Assembly: GCA_031284065.1 (NCBI GenBank)
Contig: JAITAP010000168.1
Span: 1 to 14,317, forward strand
Direction: 5' to 3'
Length of the DNA: 14,317 bases
Source of the DNA: Prevotellaceae bacterium
GTDB lineage: Bacteria > Bacteroidota > Bacteroidia > Bacteroidales > UBA932
Shown here: positions 11,563-14,317 of the stretch, one piece after another
How the letters are laid out: each line of letters starts with the position of its first letter
Position numbering within the stretch: position 1 is the stretch's first letter
Notes under the pieces: generated by a model
Seen by the model: the letters and a program-made list of their open reading frames with translations, nothing else
What the model was told of the DNA's origin: nothing
The model's database searches: none
Position numbers and translations under genes: made by a program

Positions 11563-13959
11563 CTAATTCTTAATTACACAAACATCTCCCGCCGTTAAAT
11601 TCACTTTTACCACGCCGTTTGCGTCCGGTGAATACTCTTGCGGTTTCCCGTTGAGAAGAAGCTTGCACTGCTTTGTCGGCAGCTTTACGGCAAACTGGTT
11701 GCCGACGTTTGCCCTGATGGTTGCCTGCCGCAACGCGCCGCGTTCCCAGCGCACGTCGGCTTCGGCGCCGCCCTCTACGCACAGCCCCTTGAAGTAACCG
11801 CTGCCCCACTGCTCCGGCAGGGCGGGGAGAAATTCAATGTATCCGTCGAAGCTTTGCACCAGCATTTCGGCAATACCTGCGGGGGCGGCTTGGTTTGCGT
11901 CGAACTCAAAAATGTCCCACTCTGCGCCTGCAACGCCGCCGGGCGCTACGGCAAACAAGTTGTCTCTCGAAAATTCTACCAGCAAGCTGCGGAGGTTTTC
12001 GTAGGCTCTCTGCGGGTTTTTCAGGCGGGCATAGTAGCAAAGCATGTTCGCCCTGCTCCACTCGGTATCCTCCCAGCCCTGAGCGCTCAGGCGGTTTTCT
12101 ATGGTTTTGGCGGCAGCTTTTGCAAGGTCTGGGGTTTTCTCCGCCGAGATTTGCGAAAGCGGATACAGCCCAACGAGGTGCATGGTATGGCGGTGGTTTG
12201 GCTGCGCTTCCTCGTAATCCTCAAACCACTCCTGCAGGGCGCCGTTCTTGCCGATTTTCATTGGAGGCAGCTTGGACAAGACGTTGCGCAGGCTATCGGC
12301 AAAATCTGCGTCCTGCCCCAATACTTCCGAAGCCGCTACGCAAGCCGTCAGGATTTCAAACGCCAGCTGCCTGTCGCCGGTGGGCATCATGGAAGCGGAG
12401 AGCCCCTCGCCGTTGTACCGGAAGCTGTTTTCGGGCGAAATGCTTGGGCCTGTCATCAGGTAGCCATTGCTGGGATTTTCCACCATGTAGTCGAGCAGGA
12501 AAGTGGCGTTGCTTTTCAGGAGCGGGTAGGCTTCGGCTGCCAAAAATGCCTTATCTTGCGTGTAGCCGTAGTGCCGCCACAAGTGTGAAGCCAGCCATGA
12601 GCCTGCCGCCGGGAACAGCCCCCACGCAATGCTCTGCGACGGCGCGGAGTAGCCCCACACGTTGGCAACGGTGTGGGCAGCCCATCCGCGACAGCCGTAA
12701 ACTTTTTGCGCCGTTTTTGCGCCGTGCACGGCAAGGTCTTTGGTGTAGGTAAACAGGGGCAGATGGCACTCGTGCAGGTTGCCGACGTTGGCAAGCCAAT
12801 AGTTTTGCTGGGTGTTGATGTCCAAGTGGTAGTCGCACGTCCAGCCCATGTGGCAGGCGCGGTTGTCGTTCCAAATGCCTTGCAGGTTGGCGGGCAAAGG
12901 AGAGTTCGCCCGCGAGGAGGCAATCAGGAGGTAACGCCCATACTGGAAAAATAAAGCCTCCAGCCCCACGTCGGTTTGCCCTTCTTTTACCTTTTTAATC
13001 CGAAGGTCGGTGGGGAGATCTTCGGCGTTGCTGCTACCCAAAAACAATTCAGCTCGGCTAAACAAGCTGCTGTAATCCTTTACATGCTCGGCTCTCAGCG
13101 TTTCGTACCCTTTTGCCAGCGCCGCACTCACAGCTTCGGCGCACAGCGTCCGGTAGGCCTCGCTTTTGTAATTTGTGCGCACATCCACCACAATGGTTAC
13201 GGCGGTAGCATCCTTTACCGTCAGGGTATTGTTAAGGACGGTCAAGCTGCCGTCGTCAACCGAAAGGGCTATTTCTCCCGTAAAATCAACGCCTCCCTGA
13301 CCGTGCTTGTGAAAAGCGACTTTTCCCGAAAAAACAATTTTTCCGTCGGCAGCAGCCACCTCCGACCGGCGAAGCAAGTCCAAAGCAACGCCAAAGGTAA
13401 TAGCCTTGGGCTTGCCTGCCGACAGCCGTATAGCTATCACATCGGCAGGATTGCTGGCAAAGTACTCGCGCTTGTACTGCACGCCGCCAACTTTGTAGGT
13501 TACCTCGCTTACTGCATTTTCGAGGTTTAGCTCCCGCTTGTAGCCCGACAGCTGCCCAGTGGGGTGCACAAAGTTGAGCTTTAAGTCGCCCAGCGGAAGG
13601 TGCGTGCCAAAGGAGTTGTAATTTCCTTTCAGGTGTTCGGACGCGATGCGATTTCCTTCGGCAAGCTTGCCGGCAAAGAACAGCTCGCGGAGAGCGGCGA
13701 GTTTTTCCTTGCCGAAAGGCTTTTCCTGATTTTCGTCAAGCTGCCCCGACCACAAGGTTATTTCGTTCAGCGCTATACGGTCGGTATCCACGCCGCCGTA
13801 GAGCATTGCCCCCAGGCGTCCGTTGCCAATGGGAGACGCTTCCAGCCATTCGGCAGCCGGCTGGCTATACCACAGCGACAAGCGTTGGTGTTGAGATTCG
13901 GAAAAACATGCGCTCGGTACAAGCGCAACGCCCAAAACTAAAGGGAAAAAGTGTTTCAT
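11563..13959 (-). CDS. GH95 family alpha-L-fucosidase, exported
   Basis: The product has 798 residues, the usual length of single-domain GH95 enzymes, which remove alpha-1,2-linked fucose (some members: galactose) from glycans by inversion. The N-terminus MKHFFPLVLGVALVPSAC is a signal peptide; the Cys could be lipidated, but the lipobox is poor (Pro at -3). An N-terminal beta domain starts LWYSQPAAEWLEASPIGNGR, with LNEITLWSG following. The (alpha/alpha)6 catalytic domain has TGPSISPENSF with E510 as likely general acid, and FDANQAAPAGIAEML with D687 as likely base. The helper pair N-I-N of the known enzyme AfcA is D380-I-N382 here. LPALPEQWGSGYFKGL and a C-terminal beta domain close it. A weak TACCTTTT (minus strand, 13979-13972) lies just before the ATG. 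No SusC/SusD genes are in view. Confidence 0.92.
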   Translation of the reverse strand: MKHFFPLVLGVALVPSACFSESQHQRLSLWYSQPAAEWLEASPIGNGRLGAMLYGGVDTDRIALNEITLWSGQLDENQEKPFGKEKLAALRELFFAGKLAEGNRIASEHLKGNYNSFGTHLPLGDLKLNFVHPTGQLSGYKRELNLENAVSEVTYKVGGVQYKREYFASNPADVIAIRLSAGKPKAITFGVALDLLRRSEVAAADGKIVFSGKVAFHKHGQGGVDFTGEIALSVDDGSLTVLNNTLTVKDATAVTIVVDVRTNYKSEAYRTLCAEAVSAALAKGYETLRAEHVKDYSSLFSRAELFLGSSNAEDLPTDLRIKKVKEGQTDVGLEALFFQYGRYLLIASSRANSPLPANLQGIWNDNRACHMGWTCDYHLDINTQQNYWLANVGNLHECHLPLFTYTKDLAVHGAKTAQKVYGCRGWAAHTVANVWGYSAPSQSIAWGLFPAAGSWLASHLWRHYGYTQDKAFLAAEAYPLLKSNATFLLDYMVENPSNGYLMTGPSISPENSFRYNGEGLSASMMPTGDRQLAFEILTACVAASEVLGQDADFADSLRNVLSKLPPMKIGKNGALQEWFEDYEEAQPNHRHTMHLVGLYPLSQISAEKTPDLAKAAAKTIENRLSAQGWEDTEWSRANMLCYYARLKNPQRAYENLRSLLVEFSRDNLFAVAPGGVAGAEWDIFEFDANQAAPAGIAEMLVQSFDGYIEFLPALPEQWGSGYFKGLCVEGGAEADVRWERGALRQATIRANVGNQFAVKLPTKQCKLLLNGKPQEYSPDANGVVKVNLTAGDVCVIKN

Positions 13960-14011
13960 GAGATTTGATTTAAAAGGTATTGAAAATGCAATTTTGTTTA
14001 ATTTCGAACTT

Positions 14012-14317
14012 TCAGCGCTTCACCGCCCAGCGGCTTACCCCGCGCTCCTCCGCGCTGAACTCTACCCCAACCTTCACCAGCTTTTTGCCGCAGGCGGCGT
14101 AGGGCTTCAGGTAGCCCTTTTCGTCTATTTGACTCAGGGCCTCCTCTGCGGTAGACTTGTCGGCGAGCTTGAACTCAAAGGCAAACACCGTGTCGTCCGT
14201 AGCCACCACCGCGTCGGCGCGGCCAACGGCGCTGTGCTGCTCCACCTCCACAAACTGACCCATCAGGCGAAAGAAGATGAAGAATATCGTTTGGTAGTGC
14301 TTCTCCTCCTTGTTGTT
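14012..14317 (-). CDS. PD-(D/E)XK nuclease-superfamily protein (DUF1703 type), C-terminal part
   Basis: The last 101 codons of a gene enter from the right edge. The sequence EKHYQTIFFIFFRLMGQFVE, then SAVGRADAVVATDD, then VFAFEFKL, then AEEALSQIDEKGY, is the C-terminal nuclease-like domain found in large Bacteroidota proteins with an N-terminal AAA-ATPase-like region (PF08011/DUF1703). The D of GRADAVV and the E-x-K of FEFKL form the PD-(D/E)XK core. The ATPase part lies beyond the window. The role of these abundant paralogous proteins is unsettled; a mobile or defence function is often supposed. The stop is 52 nt upstream of the fucosidase start on the same strand. Confidence 0.85.
   Translation of the reverse strand, partial: NNKEEKHYQTIFFIFFRLMGQFVEVEQHSAVGRADAVVATDDTVFAFEFKLADKSTAEEALSQIDEKGYLKPYAACGKKLVKVGVEFSAEERGVSRWAVKR

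Noticed and set aside
13972..13979. TACCTTTT as the fucosidase promoter
   Set aside because: The last base differs from TAnnTTTG, no TTG lies at the right distance, and the leader would be only about 6 nt; too weak to list as a feature.

Overview
The window looks like chromosomal DNA of a Bacteroidota member, most likely order Bacteroidales. The coding genes are fairly GC-rich, no Shine-Dalgarno-type leaders are seen, and at least eight intergenic sites match the Bacteroidota sigma-factor box TAnnTTTG, several with a TTG or TTTG about 18-21 nt upstream. The gene families (GH3-like and LuxE-like adenylating enzymes, GH95 fucosidase, PD-(D/E)XK protein of the DUF1703 type, AbiE pair) also fit. 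No genus can be named from sequence alone.

Layout. Positions 1-147 hold the start of a secreted or periplasmic protein on the minus strand, cut by the window edge. Positions 148-794 are non-coding and rich in repeats: two adjoining inverted-repeat-bounded modules (219-385 and 384-527), a heptamer array (542-569), and a promoter and stem-loop in front of valS. Valyl-tRNA synthetase (795-3461, +) is the one clear housekeeping gene. It is followed by a visibly AT-richer type IV toxin-antitoxin pair of the AbiEi/AbiEii type (3613-5239, +) with its own promoter. Two GC-rich genes follow (5274-7826, +): a GH3-family acyl-amino-acid-synthetase-like protein and a LuxE-like acyl-protein synthetase. 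Both carry the ATP-binding motif of adenylating enzymes, and they may form one two-step acyl-activation unit.

Positions 7827-8784 carry a small defence or stress cassette: an overlapping antitoxin/RelE-type toxin pair, then a stand-alone MNT-type nucleotidyltransferase with no HEPN partner. The two transcription units have similar promoter segments. A converging 274-nt gap with nested inverted repeats separates them from a zinc/cadmium cation diffusion facilitator (9059-10036, -). That gene's upstream region is a diverged direct duplication of about 95 bp, and each copy contains a promoter. Divergent from it is a class II Fic AMP-transferase gene (10515-11312, +).

Between fic and the fucosidase gene lies a promoter plus rho-independent terminator on the minus strand with no ORF between them, which is the signature of a small RNA of about 90 nt (around 11350-11437). 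A GH95 alpha-L-fucosidase (11563-13959, -) with a signal peptide and the C-terminal part of a PD-(D/E)XK nuclease-like protein (from 14012 past the right edge, -) close the window.

The window is a mosaic: one core gene, several toxin or defence-like modules (AbiE, RelE-type, MNT, Fic, PD-(D/E)XK), one glycan-degrading enzyme and one metal exporter, with mobile-looking repeats at the left. I do not see a single large new system. The least explained items are the GH3/LuxE pair, the candidate small RNA and the palindromic repeat modules.
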